Origin: a virus
Strand: one strand, 5' to 3'
DNA length: 64,000 nt
IMG/VR virus record: IMGVR_UViG_3300042484_002275
Span: 62,001-126,000 of that record
Under the pieces are notes generated by a model. It made no database searches. It worked only from the letters and a program-made list of their open reading frames with translations, and was not told the DNA's origin. The position numbers and the translations under genes are program-made. How positions within the stretch are numbered: position 1 is the first letter of the stretch; each line of letters begins with the position of its first letter. Shown here one piece after another: positions 38,045 to 47,330 of the stretch.

Positions 38045-38698
38045 ATGAAACAGTTTAAATTTTTATTTTTAGCATTAGTATCGTTATTTATTTTTAGCTG
38101 TACTCCTGATGAGATTCAACAAGATGTTTGTTTAAATGGGGATTGCGGTGTAGAATTCTGGATTGATACTCTAGGTCATCCTGGGACCTACCAAGACCCA
38201 CAAGGGGTATGGCATATAAAACATGCTGATCTAGACTATTTTACTGTAAAAGGTCGTATAAATGAGTTGGATCCTCACTATGTTATAAATGGAGTTCCTT
38301 TAGTAGAAACAGGATTTGATTCTAATTTCTTCTATACTCTTGGAAATGTTATTTGGACTTACCCTACTTATTCTTTTCTAGGACTTTGGTCAAGTAGTCA
38401 GATGAACACACCAATTCCTTACGGAACTGCTTCTTATACATTTCCGCAACTAATAGGACAGACTACTATAATCAACCTAGCAGGGTATGAGATTCAACGT
38501 AATCCTCATGTTAATACAAATCACCCGGCTTACCAAGGATATTTCGCAACTTACAGCAAATACACGTATACTCCTCAGCAGAGCATGGTTTTCTTTGACG
38601 ATTTTGAAGGGATGACAGCAACAATATATTTAGAGGTGACTTTAGGAGAAAATAAAAAAACTATTAACAAAGAGATAAAGATATCTTTTGAACCTTAA
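38045..38698 (+). CDS. Phage-encoded lipoprotein, 217 aa
   Basis: The N-terminus FKFLFLALVSLFIFSCTPDE is a signal peptide with lipobox IFSC, so Cys19 should be lipidated and the protein exported. The mature part is beta-rich and acidic, with two further Cys (VCLNGDCG). It has its own early-type promoter. Phage lipoproteins made early often block superinfection; that role is inference. Confidence 0.75.
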   Translation: MKQFKFLFLALVSLFIFSCTPDEIQQDVCLNGDCGVEFWIDTLGHPGTYQDPQGVWHIKHADLDYFTVKGRINELDPHYVINGVPLVETGFDSNFFYTLGNVIWTYPTYSFLGLWSSSQMNTPIPYGTASYTFPQLIGQTTIINLAGYEIQRNPHVNTNHPAYQGYFATYSKYTYTPQQSMVFFDDFEGMTATIYLEVTLGENKKTINKEIKISFEP

Positions 38699-38701
38699 TA
38701 G

Positions 38702-38732
38702 TTGTTTCCCAAAAAAAAAGTTCATACCTTAC
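38702..38732 (+). promoter_or_regulatory. Weak Bacteroidetes-type promoter
   Basis: TTG at 38702 and TACCTTAC at 38725, 20-base spacing, ahead of the operon starting at 38807. Confidence 0.45.
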
Positions 38733-38806
38733 CTCTATAAGAAATTATCCCGGACTAAAAAAGGAATAAAAACTTAAAAAAATAGTAATTAATAAAAATA
38801 AACAAA

Positions 38807-38980
38807 ATGAGAAACAAAGATTTATTCGAACAAAAGTTAGAAAGATTTGAAGCAGAAGTAAAAAATATGGGGTATAATATTCATAAAAATGAATTAGATG
38901 TTGCATATGGTTTGGTAGAGGTATTATTAGAGAAGATAGGTGATCTTAGAACTCTATTGAATACCGAACACCAAGACTAA
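38807..38980 (+). CDS. Hypothetical small protein, 57 aa
   Basis: Helical and charged (FEQKLERFEAEVKNMGYNIH). Its stop overlaps the HD gene start, indicating coupled translation. Confidence 0.62.
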   Translation: MRNKDLFEQKLERFEAEVKNMGYNIHKNELDVAYGLVEVLLEKIGDLRTLLNTEHQD

Positions 38981-39717
38981 TGAATCTTTCGGCAGAACAA
39001 ATAGAACGTAATTGGGATAAACATCTTAAAATCGTTGATACTTTTATAACAGGTGATCGTAAAGAGAAGTTAAAAGCTCTTTACCTTGACCTTGCCGATG
39101 AAATGGTTATGGCTCCTGCCTCCGGAAAGACTTTTTACCATAATGCTTTCCCGGGAGGGTATATTGACCATGTTAATCGTGTTGTTCATTGTGCTTTAAA
39201 AACTAAAGCATTATGGGAAGAGATGGGTACCTCTATAGATTTTACAGATGAAGAGTTAGTTTTTGCAGCTCTTAATCATGATTTAGGTAAAATAGGTTCT
39301 AAAGGAAAACCTAACTATATTCAACAAACAGATAAGTGGAGACAGGATAAATTAAATGAAATGTATACTCCTAATAAGGATTTAACTTTTATGCTTATTC
39401 AAGACCGTTCTCTTTTTACTCTACAGCAATATGGTATAGCTTTAACAGAAAGAGAATTCTTAGCTATTAAATTACATGATGGATTATATGATGATGTAAA
39501 TAAGCCTTACTATATGTCTTTTAGTCCTGATGCTAAATTTAAAACTAATTTAGTCTATATTCTTCATAATGCAGACTTCCTAGCTTCTAAAATAGAATAC
39601 GATAACTGGAAGTCCTTAGGAGGTTCTACGGAGAATAAGGCAGAGAAAACCAAAGCAAGTACAGGTAGAACAGTTAATGCTTCAGAGGGATTAATGAATT
39701 TAGTAAAAAATATTTAA
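38980..39717 (+). CDS. HD-domain phosphohydrolase
   Basis: A 245-residue protein with an HD metal site: GGYIDHVNRVVHCAL, FAALNHDLGKIGSKGKP (H-D), LAIKLHDGLYDD and HNADFLASKIEYD. The family hydrolyses nucleotides or phosphodiesters. In phages the substrate may be a nucleotide or signalling nucleotide such as (p)ppGpp or cyclic oligonucleotides, none of which is shown here. Confidence 0.87.
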   Translation: MNLSAEQIERNWDKHLKIVDTFITGDRKEKLKALYLDLADEMVMAPASGKTFYHNAFPGGYIDHVNRVVHCALKTKALWEEMGTSIDFTDEELVFAALNHDLGKIGSKGKPNYIQQTDKWRQDKLNEMYTPNKDLTFMLIQDRSLFTLQQYGIALTEREFLAIKLHDGLYDDVNKPYYMSFSPDAKFKTNLVYILHNADFLASKIEYDNWKSLGGSTENKAEKTKASTGRTVNASEGLMNLVKNI

Positions 39718-39718
39718 A

Positions 39719-40012
39719 ATGGAAATCTTATTAATAATATCAGCAATAGTAATTTTAGCACTAGCTTATATAACTTTCAACTTAAACCGTAAGGTAATTA
39801 AGCAAGAAGAGATCTTAGAATACCAAGTAGGTTACCTTAGAAATGTTTCGTACCTTATACAAGAATCAAAAATTTATGTTGAACAATTAGATGAGAAAGG
39901 TGCATTTAGAGCAGATGATGAAGTTGGAGTTTTCTTCAATTTTATGAAAGAAATACAGGAAACTATAAATGCTTACCGTCTCCCAGAAGACTATGGCAAA
40001 GCCACCAAATAA
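39719..40012 (+). CDS. Small membrane-anchored protein, 97 aa
   Basis: N-terminal membrane helix (ILLIISAIVILALAYITFNL) and a coiled, charged cytoplasmic part. Not recognised. Overlaps the sigma gene by 20 bases. Confidence 0.68.
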   Translation: MEILLIISAIVILALAYITFNLNRKVIKQEEILEYQVGYLRNVSYLIQESKIYVEQLDEKGAFRADDEVGVFFNFMKEIQETINAYRLPEDYGKATK

Positions 40013-40691
40013 AGATAATTACTATTTTACACAAGAGACAGAGGATGCAATCGTAAGATATAACGCATCCTCTGACCCTATTTTCCGAGACACGGTATTT
40101 AAGAAAGAAATATACCACCCACTTTATAAGCTAGCAGAAAATATTATACATACTTTTAAGTTTTATTACTTAGATGTAGATAGTATTGAAGATTTAAAGC
40201 TAGATGTAGTGAGTATGCTTGTTGAAGAGAAACTCTATAGGTTTGATGCAACCAACGGCGCTAAGGCGTTTTCCTATTTTCAAACAATAGTGAAGAGGTG
40301 GCTTATCAACTATAATAACCGTAACTATAAAAAACTAAAACAAGTAGGATCTTTCGAAGAAATGGAAGATTCTTACGAAGTAGAAGGTTTACCTGATTCT
40401 GAAAGAAGAATAACTCTAGCAGTAGTGGTGAATCTTTTTGTTGAAAGTAGTTATGAAAATATAGAAGAGCTATTTCCTAGAGAACAAGACCAAAAGGTAG
40501 CAGACGCCATACTCACACTCTTTAGAACACGTCACGACTTAGAAATTTTTAGAAAGAAAGCTCTATACATATACATAAGAGAGATGACCGATTGTGAAAC
40601 CCCTACACTTACTAAGGTAATCTCTAAACTTAAAGAAGAATTTTATAGAATATATAAAACCTACCAAGAAGCAGGATTTACTATTCAATAA
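39993..40691 (+). CDS. Late sigma factor, T4 gp55-like
   Basis: A 232-residue protein resembling a minimal sigma factor. YFTQETEDAIVRYNASSDPI and EIYHPLYKLAENIIHTFKFYY correspond to sigma region 2 helices, and FDATNGAKAFSYFQTIVKRWLINY matches the region 2.3-2.4 motif of gp55-type late sigmas. The C-terminal helices could act as region 4 or a clamp-binding tail. It would direct RNA polymerase to late promoters. It is placed just before the virion genes. Confidence 0.8.
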   Translation: MAKPPNKDNYYFTQETEDAIVRYNASSDPIFRDTVFKKEIYHPLYKLAENIIHTFKFYYLDVDSIEDLKLDVVSMLVEEKLYRFDATNGAKAFSYFQTIVKRWLINYNNRNYKKLKQVGSFEEMEDSYEVEGLPDSERRITLAVVVNLFVESSYENIEELFPREQDQKVADAILTLFRTRHDLEIFRKKALYIYIREMTDCETPTLTKVISKLKEEFYRIYKTYQEAGFTIQ

Positions 40692-40702
40692 CATATCTTT
40701 CG

Positions 40703-40712
40703 ATATTTATAT
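40703..40712 (+). promoter_or_regulatory. Candidate late promoter motif ATATTTATAT
   Basis: It lies 22 bases before the first virion-region ATG (40725), the best placed copy of the motif. Confidence 0.45.
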
Positions 40713-40724
40713 AATAAATAGACT

Positions 40725-41072
40725 ATGGGATTAGAGACAACAATATTCGGAAAAAAGACTGTTTCTGATGTTTTGAAAGAAATTTACGACAATTCTCGAA
40801 ATAAGGACAAACAAATCAATGCTCTTATTGGAGAACTAAAACCTCTTGTTGAGAACATAGGTGATGCAACTTTAGTTGTTCCTATGATAAAAGAGTATTT
40901 AGAGGTAGGAGTAAAGAATGATGAACATCTTATTAAAATGGTAGCACTTGTTCAAAGACTAGAAGGAGGAGCAAAAGGATCTGAAGCAGACTTTTTCAAC
41001 CCTGAAGAGCTTGCAAAGCTAATGGAACAGAGTGAAGAGCTTGGAAAGCAATTAGATAAAAAAGACGAGTAA
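40725..41072 (+). CDS. Hypothetical protein upstream of the baseplate genes, 115 aa
   Basis: Not recognised. Helical and charged with MGLETTIFGKKTVSDVLKEI. Similar small helical proteins precede gp5 genes in T4-like marine phages. Its stop overlaps the gp5-like start, so it is probably a structural or assembly factor. Confidence 0.7.
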   Translation: MGLETTIFGKKTVSDVLKEIYDNSRNKDKQINALIGELKPLVENIGDATLVVPMIKEYLEVGVKNDEHLIKMVALVQRLEGGAKGSEADFFNPEELAKLMEQSEELGKQLDKKDE

Positions 41073-42223
41073 TGGCAGCAGGTAATTATTTCTTAGGAAG
41101 TAAGATAGGGGGCATAGTACAGTCTCAAAATGGAGGAGGATCTCAACAAGCTTCCCCTGTTTTCGGAAGAGTTATGAAGATTGCTCTAGATGAAAGTACA
41201 GAAATCCTAGATGCACAAGGAAATTCTTTACCTATCGGAACTATCCTGTACAGGGATATTACAGCTGAGAAAGAAACAACAGCAACTGAATATCCAGCAC
41301 TACCCCTACAAAGTAACTTCAAGCAATTTCCATTACTAAACGAAGTAGTACTGTTAATACAAGGACCTACCTCAGATATTCAAACAAACGTAAGTACAAA
41401 AGATGTATACTACTCAACAGTAGTAAATCTCTGGGGGAGTAGTCATCACAATGCCCTACCTGAACCCAACACAGATATTAGTACAATTTTAGGTAAAGAT
41501 GTAAAAGAGCTTTCTGACGTAAACCCTATGTACCCATACCCAGGAGACGTACTAATAGAAGGAAGACAGGGTCAGTCTATAAGAATAGGAGGAAATATGT
41601 CTCCTAAAAATACATTAGTAGACTCTATTAATAATGCAAAGCCTTTTATTTTAATAAGTAACGGGCAAATTAAGACAGATAACGGGATAGATCATATTGT
41701 AGAAGATATAAACAAAGATCCTAACTCGTTATACTTTTTATCTGATCATAAATCTGATTTAGTAGCTGCTAATACAAAGAGAGATTCTTATGACCTAGTT
41801 CCTCTAAACTCAGATCAATATATAGGAAATCAAGTAATTATAAACGGAGGAAGACTTTTTTTTAATGCAAAAGAAGATTCAATCTTACTATCTGCTAAAG
41901 AATCAGTAGGATTAAATGCAAGAACTTTAAATTTAGATGCAACAGAGTACTTCTGCGCCGATTCAAAAAAGATATACCTAGGTAAAGCAGCTAGAACCTC
42001 AGGAGGTAAAGAGCCGGTAATACTCGGAGCACAGTTAGAGAACTGGTTAACCACCTTATTAGATACTTTGAATAACCTAGCAATCGCTATGACTACTGCA
42101 ACATCGGTAATAGGCGGCCCAGTAGTACAGCTAAATGCTGCAGGTCCAGAACTACAAGCAGTTGTTAACTCTTTGAAGACTCAAATTAAGTTATTTCAAT
42201 CTAAAAAGGTATTTACAGAATAA
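41072..42223 (+). CDS. Baseplate hub/spike protein, gp5-like
   Basis: A 383-residue protein with an N-terminal OB-fold-like domain (SPVFGRVMKIALD, EVVLLIQGPTSD), a middle region containing YPYPGDVLIEGRQGQSIRIGG (the turn typical of gp5/VgrG spikes), and a C-terminal region with repeats (FFNAKEDSILLSAKESVGLN) that suit a beta-helical spike. No lysozyme domain is visible. It would form the membrane-piercing needle of the contractile tail. Confidence 0.82.
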   Translation: MAAGNYFLGSKIGGIVQSQNGGGSQQASPVFGRVMKIALDESTEILDAQGNSLPIGTILYRDITAEKETTATEYPALPLQSNFKQFPLLNEVVLLIQGPTSDIQTNVSTKDVYYSTVVNLWGSSHHNALPEPNTDISTILGKDVKELSDVNPMYPYPGDVLIEGRQGQSIRIGGNMSPKNTLVDSINNAKPFILISNGQIKTDNGIDHIVEDINKDPNSLYFLSDHKSDLVAANTKRDSYDLVPLNSDQYIGNQVIINGGRLFFNAKEDSILLSAKESVGLNARTLNLDATEYFCADSKKIYLGKAARTSGGKEPVILGAQLENWLTTLLDTLNNLAIAMTTATSVIGGPVVQLNAAGPELQAVVNSLKTQIKLFQSKKVFTE

Positions 42224-43224
42224 TGGCAGAGCAGATACAAAATCAAGAAGATTCTATAGCAAAAGCTAGAGAAGCTCAAAAGAAATACGAAGAGGCTAAA
42301 AGTAAAGCAGAGGCATCTAGTAAAAAAGCAGCTGACGCTACCAAAAGAGCAAAAGAGCTTCAAAAGAGAATAAAAGAAACACAGGCTATAAGTAAGGTGG
42401 CTGGAAAAGTAACTGGAGGAATAGCAGCAGTAGTAGCTATACAAGTAGGTGGGTTACGTGGGAAGATAGTAGCTCAAGTACAAGCTCAAGTACTTACATT
42501 ATTGAATAAGTTCTCAAATAAATGCCCAGATCCAGCAGAACTACAGGAGATTATTAAAATAAGAAACACCCTTATAAACCATTTATCTAGTTTTGAAAAA
42601 AGGGTATCTAAATTCTCTACAATAGCAACTCAGATATTAGCAATTGTCGCTATAGTTAAGATTGCTATTAAGATAATAACCTCCATCCCAATACCAACAG
42701 CAATTATACCCCCAATGTCAGGGGGAATAGGTATTCCAATTAGTATACTAACAAAGTATAGTAAAGCCTTAGTAGCACTAGATAAGACATTAGATAAGTT
42801 ATTAGGAGAAGCAGCAGCTATAACAGTAACAATTGCATCTATAACTCCTATAATACAGAACTTAAAGAATAGATTAACCTCTATAGATCAAGCAATAGAG
42901 CAATGTAGCTTAGGTAACCCTGCTGATTTGAATGAAATAATAGCAACTGCACAACCACCAGAGAATACAGGTTCAGAAGGAACTCCGACAGATACCCAGG
43001 GTAATATTGATCCAAATTATATTCATACAAGTGCTACAACAGGAAAGGTATACACATTAGCTATCAATCAAGATCCAGATTCTCCTAAAATAGCTCCAAA
43101 AAGATACGCAACTGCAATAGACAATAGGGGAATAGTAGTACTAAAAGGACCTTCCTCATTTAGTTCATCAACACAGGTACTATTGGATGAGGTAAAATTT
43201 AGAATAGATAATCAATTATTATAA
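42223..43224 (+). CDS. Baseplate-region protein with coiled coil and hydrophobic helices, 333 aa
   Basis: The N-terminus (about 60 residues) is an Ala/Lys/Glu coiled coil (EAQKKYEEAKSKAEASSKKA). Two hydrophobic segments follow: VAGKVTGGIAAVVAIQVGGL and around ILAIVAIVKIAIKIITSIPI. The C-terminal 100 residues are soluble. It lies between gp5 and gp25 genes. A hydrophobic virion protein here could help genome delivery across the membrane; that is inference. Confidence 0.72.
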   Translation: MAEQIQNQEDSIAKAREAQKKYEEAKSKAEASSKKAADATKRAKELQKRIKETQAISKVAGKVTGGIAAVVAIQVGGLRGKIVAQVQAQVLTLLNKFSNKCPDPAELQEIIKIRNTLINHLSSFEKRVSKFSTIATQILAIVAIVKIAIKIITSIPIPTAIIPPMSGGIGIPISILTKYSKALVALDKTLDKLLGEAAAITVTIASITPIIQNLKNRLTSIDQAIEQCSLGNPADLNEIIATAQPPENTGSEGTPTDTQGNIDPNYIHTSATTGKVYTLAINQDPDSPKIAPKRYATAIDNRGIVVLKGPSSFSSSTQVLLDEVKFRIDNQLL

Positions 43225-43229
43225 CATAA

Positions 43230-43239
43230 CTATTTATTA
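43230..43239 (+). promoter_or_regulatory. Candidate late promoter motif CTATTTATTA
   Basis: It lies 12 bases before the ATG at 43242, in one of the few gaps in the baseplate operon. Confidence 0.35.
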
Positions 43240-43241
43240 AT

Positions 43242-43655
43242 ATGAAGTTAGACTTATTAAAAAAATTAATCAAAGAAGCTGTAAGTGAAGCAGTTCGAGA
43301 GGAATTAGGTAAAATTCTTTCTGAAGATGTGAAACCTGTTCAAACACAAGTACAGCAAGTAACGAAGTATGCAGAACATAAACCAGTTATTGCAAAACCG
43401 GTTGCTACAGGTAATCCACTTATGGATTTAATGAACGAGACAAAGTATTCAATGACTCAAGGAGAGTATCAAAACCTAGTAAGTGCAACATCAGACATGG
43501 TATCAGCACCAGGAATGGGAATGCAAACAGGTTTAGAGCAGTTTAGACCAGGTGTAGAACCGGGATTAGATATTTCTCAATTTGACTTCATGATGAGAGC
43601 AGGAGACGTATATAAAGCATCAGTACAGAAAGATAAAGAAAGATTCGGAGCATAA
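43242..43655 (+). CDS. Hypothetical baseplate-region protein, 137 aa
   Basis: N-terminal amphipathic helix (LLKKLIKEAVSEAVREELGK) followed by a Pro/Gln-rich linker and a Met/Gly-rich C-terminal part. Similar short proteins with this start occur in T4-like marine phages. No function known. Overlaps the gp25 gene by one base. Confidence 0.7.
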   Translation: MKLDLLKKLIKEAVSEAVREELGKILSEDVKPVQTQVQQVTKYAEHKPVIAKPVATGNPLMDLMNETKYSMTQGEYQNLVSATSDMVSAPGMGMQTGLEQFRPGVEPGLDISQFDFMMRAGDVYKASVQKDKERFGA

Positions 43656-44065
43656 TGGCGTTTAATGTACAAAAAATAAATCCACTAGATCTACAACCTA
43701 GGAAAGCAGTTGGAGTTAGCTTACCCTTCTCCTCTACCTCTGTGTTTAACTCTACATACTCCACTCAAGACGCTTTAAAATCTAATTTAGTTAATCACTT
43801 TCTTACAGAAAAAGGAGAGAGATTCCTAAACCCTAACCTAGGTGCAGGATTAAGGAGATTGTTATTTGATCAGATAACAGTGGATAAACAGGATGAGATA
43901 GAGGGAGTAGTTAGGACAGAAATATCAACCTGGTTTCCAAATCTACAGGTGAACGATATAAAGGTAGCAACCTCACCAGATACAAATACAGTAACAGTCT
44001 ATATAAAATATAGCGTCACTCAAACAAATATACAAGACGAATTGTTAATTAACTTCGAACAATAA
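43655..44065 (+). CDS. Baseplate wedge protein, gp25/GpW-like
   Basis: A 136-residue member of the gp25 lysozyme-like family: LKSNLVNHFLTEKGERFLNPNLGAGLRRLLF carries the family signature G-E-R-x-x-N-P-x-x-G. Strands follow (VTVYIKYSVTQTNIQDELLI). It is a core wedge component of contractile tails and is followed, as usual, by the gp6-like gene. Confidence 0.9.
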   Translation: MAFNVQKINPLDLQPRKAVGVSLPFSSTSVFNSTYSTQDALKSNLVNHFLTEKGERFLNPNLGAGLRRLLFDQITVDKQDEIEGVVRTEISTWFPNLQVNDIKVATSPDTNTVTVYIKYSVTQTNIQDELLINFEQ

Positions 44066-45885
44066 TGGCTCAGGATAGAGATATAAAATATGTAAATAAA
44101 GACTTTGGAGACTTTAGAAGTCAACTAACAGAGTACGCTAAAAACTACTTCCCAGACACTTACAACGACTTCTCACCTTCATCACCAGGTATGATGTTTA
44201 TTGAGATGGCTGCATATGTAGGAGATGTTTTATCATTCTACCAAGATACACAGCTACAAGAAACATACCTCCAACATGCAAAAAATCCTGCTAACTTATA
44301 CAATCTAGCATACATGATGGGATATAGACCTAAGATAACATCTCCCTCAGAAGTTGATTTAGAAATTTCTCAAATAGTAGGAGCAGTAGGCGGGGAGCCT
44401 AACTGGGGTCAAGCACTATACATACCAGCCTATACAAGATTAAAGTCAACAGTAGCAGATCAAGTTAACTTTTTTATAGATAAGCATATAGACTTCACTT
44501 TCTCAAGCTCTTACGACAATACTGAAGTAACAGTAGAAACCCTATCAGGAGCTAACCCTAGTCAGTTCAGGTTAACAAAAACAGCAAAAGCAATATCAGG
44601 AGAAGTAAAGACTATAACAGAGACTATTACATCTGTAGAGAAGTTTAAGACACTTATAATAGATGATGTAAATATTATCGGTATTCAATCAATAGTAGAT
44701 AGTAATAGTAATATTTGGTATGAAGTTCCTTTCTTAGGACAAGATACTATCTTTGTAGATAATACAAATAATACACCGGACAAGCAGGTTGTTCCTTACA
44801 GTTTGGCTCTTCAAAAAGTACCAAGAAGGTTTGTAACAAGATTTACAGCAACCGGACAATTACAAGTACAATTTGGAGCAGGAATTAATGGACAAGACGA
44901 TTCAATAATAACACCTGACCCAACTAATGTAGGGTTCGGATCAAATCAAGGAATTTCAAGAATTGATTATGCATTCGATCCTTCTAACTTTTTATCAACA
45001 AAGTCTTACGGACTCGCACCCTCAAATACAACACTTACAATAAAGTACCTAGTAGGAGGAGGAGTAGCAGCAAATGCCCCTGCAAATACGATTAACACGT
45101 TAGTAGGTTATAGCGGTACACCGACAGCAGTAGATACTTCACAATTATCAACAGTTACATTTAACAATATACTCCCAGCAGCTGGAGGAAGAGATGGAGA
45201 TACAGTTGATGAGTTAAGAGAAAATTCAATGAGAGCTTTTAACGAACAAGGAAGAGCGGTAACACTACAAGATTACACTGTAAGAGCATTATCAATGGAT
45301 TCTAAATACGGTTCTATTGCAAAAGTTTATGTTACACAAGATCAATTAACAAATCCAAATAGCTCTACAGATAGTATAGTAGATAGTAATCCACTATCAT
45401 TATCGATATATACACTAGCTTACGATAACAATAAGAATCTAACACCTGCAACAACTACACTAAAGAATAACTTAAAGACATATCTTGCAGAGTATATGAT
45501 GTTAACAGACGCTCTTAATATAAAAGATGCTTTTGTAGTAAATATTGGTATTAACTTTGACATAATAGTAAAACCTAACTTCTCAGGAAGAGATGTATTA
45601 CTTGCTTGTACAAACAGAATAAAAGATTATTTTAATATTACAAAATGGAATATTAACCAACCAATTAACCTATCGAGTATATACACACTCTTAGATCAAG
45701 AAAAAGGGGTTCAAACAGTACAAAAAGTAGAAGCAATTAACAATGCAGGAGGAATATACTCTCAGTATGCATATGATATAGTAGGAGCAACAAGGAGTAA
45801 TATAGTATACCCATCTTACGATCCATGCATATTTGAAGTAAAATACCCGGATACAGATATTAAAGGAAGAATAACAACACTATAA
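44065..45885 (+). CDS. Baseplate wedge protein, gp6/J-like
   Basis: A 606-residue protein. It begins with FRSQLTEYAKNYFPDTYNDF and GMMFIEMAAYVGDVLSFYQD, the conserved N-terminus of gp6-type wedge proteins, and has the J-family segment GGRDGDTVDELRENSMRAFN then VTLQDYTVRALSMDSKYGSI. It forms the ring that links baseplate wedges. Confidence 0.9.
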   Translation: MAQDRDIKYVNKDFGDFRSQLTEYAKNYFPDTYNDFSPSSPGMMFIEMAAYVGDVLSFYQDTQLQETYLQHAKNPANLYNLAYMMGYRPKITSPSEVDLEISQIVGAVGGEPNWGQALYIPAYTRLKSTVADQVNFFIDKHIDFTFSSSYDNTEVTVETLSGANPSQFRLTKTAKAISGEVKTITETITSVEKFKTLIIDDVNIIGIQSIVDSNSNIWYEVPFLGQDTIFVDNTNNTPDKQVVPYSLALQKVPRRFVTRFTATGQLQVQFGAGINGQDDSIITPDPTNVGFGSNQGISRIDYAFDPSNFLSTKSYGLAPSNTTLTIKYLVGGGVAANAPANTINTLVGYSGTPTAVDTSQLSTVTFNNILPAAGGRDGDTVDELRENSMRAFNEQGRAVTLQDYTVRALSMDSKYGSIAKVYVTQDQLTNPNSSTDSIVDSNPLSLSIYTLAYDNNKNLTPATTTLKNNLKTYLAEYMMLTDALNIKDAFVVNIGINFDIIVKPNFSGRDVLLACTNRIKDYFNITKWNINQPINLSSIYTLLDQEKGVQTVQKVEAINNAGGIYSQYAYDIVGATRSNIVYPSYDPCIFEVKYPDTDIKGRITTL

Positions 45886-45886
45886 C

Positions 45887-46999
45887 ATGGCAGTATACAG
45901 AATATTTCCCGAAAAAGATACATTTATATCAACAGAAGTTCCTACAGGTAATGCTGGAAAGGATGAAATAATTGAAATAGGAGGGTATGTAGATATATCA
46001 GATACAGGAGAAACTAACCGTATATTAATACAGTATAGTACTTCCGAAATTCAAGATGTAATAGCTAATAAAATAGGAGCAGCAACTTATAGTGCTAGTT
46101 TAAACCTATACCTAGCAGATGCTTATGAAATACCAGTTAACTACAGTCTCTATGCCTATCCGGTATACGGAGCATGGGATAACGGGGTAGGAAAGTTTGG
46201 AGATATTCCAACAAATACAACAGGAGTTTCCTGGCAGTATAAAAAAGCAGGAGGAACAGATGCATGGACAGTAACAGGATTTGTAGCAAATACAACCGGT
46301 TCATACTTATCTGGATCAATAGCAGGAGGAGGAAACTGGTATACAACCGTAGGGGGTATTAGTCAGGAATTTACACAGTCACATGCTTTCAATTCTAGTA
46401 ACGATGTTAACATAAATGTTACAAAAGCTATTCAACTCTTTAATATAGGTACAATTGATAATAACGGGTTTATAATAAAACTGCCTAATAATTTAGAATA
46501 TAATACTACATCCTCTATCCGACTTAAATACTATGGTGCAGATACAAATACTATCTACCCACCATTCTTAGAGTTTAAATGGGATGACAGTGTATACAGT
46601 ACAGGATCTTTATCAGTTCTTTCAAATAGTATTTCAATTGTTAACCTAACAAATAATAAAGGGAAGTATGCCGATGTAGGAAAGCAAAGATTTAGAGTAT
46701 CTGCAAGACCTAAATACCCGGTTAGATCATTCACAACCTCTTCAGCATATTTAACAAACCACGCCCTACCCTCAGGTTCATACTGGGGATTAAGAGATGA
46801 GAACACAGAAGAGATGGTTGTTGATTTTGATACTAAGTTTACTAAGATAAGTTGTGATTCAAATGGATCATTCTTCGATGTGTATATGGATGGCTTGCAA
46901 CCGGAGAGATATTATCGTATATTAGTAAAAACGACTTTAGATGGAAGCACTACAGTAGTAGATAACCAAAATATATTTAAAGTAGTAAGAAATGGCTAA
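45887..46999 (+). CDS. Virion protein with DNRLRE-like domain, 370 aa
   Basis: The N-terminal 220 residues (FPEKDTFIST, GGYVDISDTGETNRILIQYS, YSASLNLYLADAYEIP) have the beta-sandwich pattern of DNRLRE domains, common in phage tail and surface proteins. The rest is beta-rich. It follows gp6, so it is likely a baseplate or tail-tip component. Confidence 0.75.
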   Translation: MAVYRIFPEKDTFISTEVPTGNAGKDEIIEIGGYVDISDTGETNRILIQYSTSEIQDVIANKIGAATYSASLNLYLADAYEIPVNYSLYAYPVYGAWDNGVGKFGDIPTNTTGVSWQYKKAGGTDAWTVTGFVANTTGSYLSGSIAGGGNWYTTVGGISQEFTQSHAFNSSNDVNINVTKAIQLFNIGTIDNNGFIIKLPNNLEYNTTSSIRLKYYGADTNTIYPPFLEFKWDDSVYSTGSLSVLSNSISIVNLTNNKGKYADVGKQRFRVSARPKYPVRSFTTSSAYLTNHALPSGSYWGLRDENTEEMVVDFDTKFTKISCDSNGSFFDVYMDGLQPERYYRILVKTTLDGSTTVVDNQNIFKVVRNG

Positions 47000-47330
47000 T
47001 GATATTAACATACAGAAAACTGTATTTAGCTCCACAGAGTTTAATAAAGTTATTGATAATAATTTTAAAACCTTCACTCAACCAGTACCAGAGGAAGATA
47101 CAGATACTCCGGAAGAGTTATTTAGGTTATACGAAAAGCTTTACTATGTTATAGATGTAACTGGAGATACAGATTCACATGAATACCTAGTAAAAAAGAG
47201 CTCTGAATTACTAACTTTTGATAGAGTAACAGAAGATATTCAACCTTTACTGGATGAAATAGCACAATTAAGACAAGAAAACCTAGCACTAAGTCAGGAA
47301 GTACTTACATTAGAAACAAAGACAGCATAG
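46992..47330 (+). CDS. Small baseplate-region protein with C-terminal coiled coil, 112 aa
   Basis: Acidic protein with a C-terminal coiled coil (LLDEIAQLRQENLALSQEVL). Overlaps the upstream gene by 8 bases and abuts the large baseplate gene. Probably a trimeric or assembly protein. Confidence 0.68.
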   Translation: MANDINIQKTVFSSTEFNKVIDNNFKTFTQPVPEEDTDTPEELFRLYEKLYYVIDVTGDTDSHEYLVKKSSELLTFDRVTEDIQPLLDEIAQLRQENLALSQEVLTLETKTA

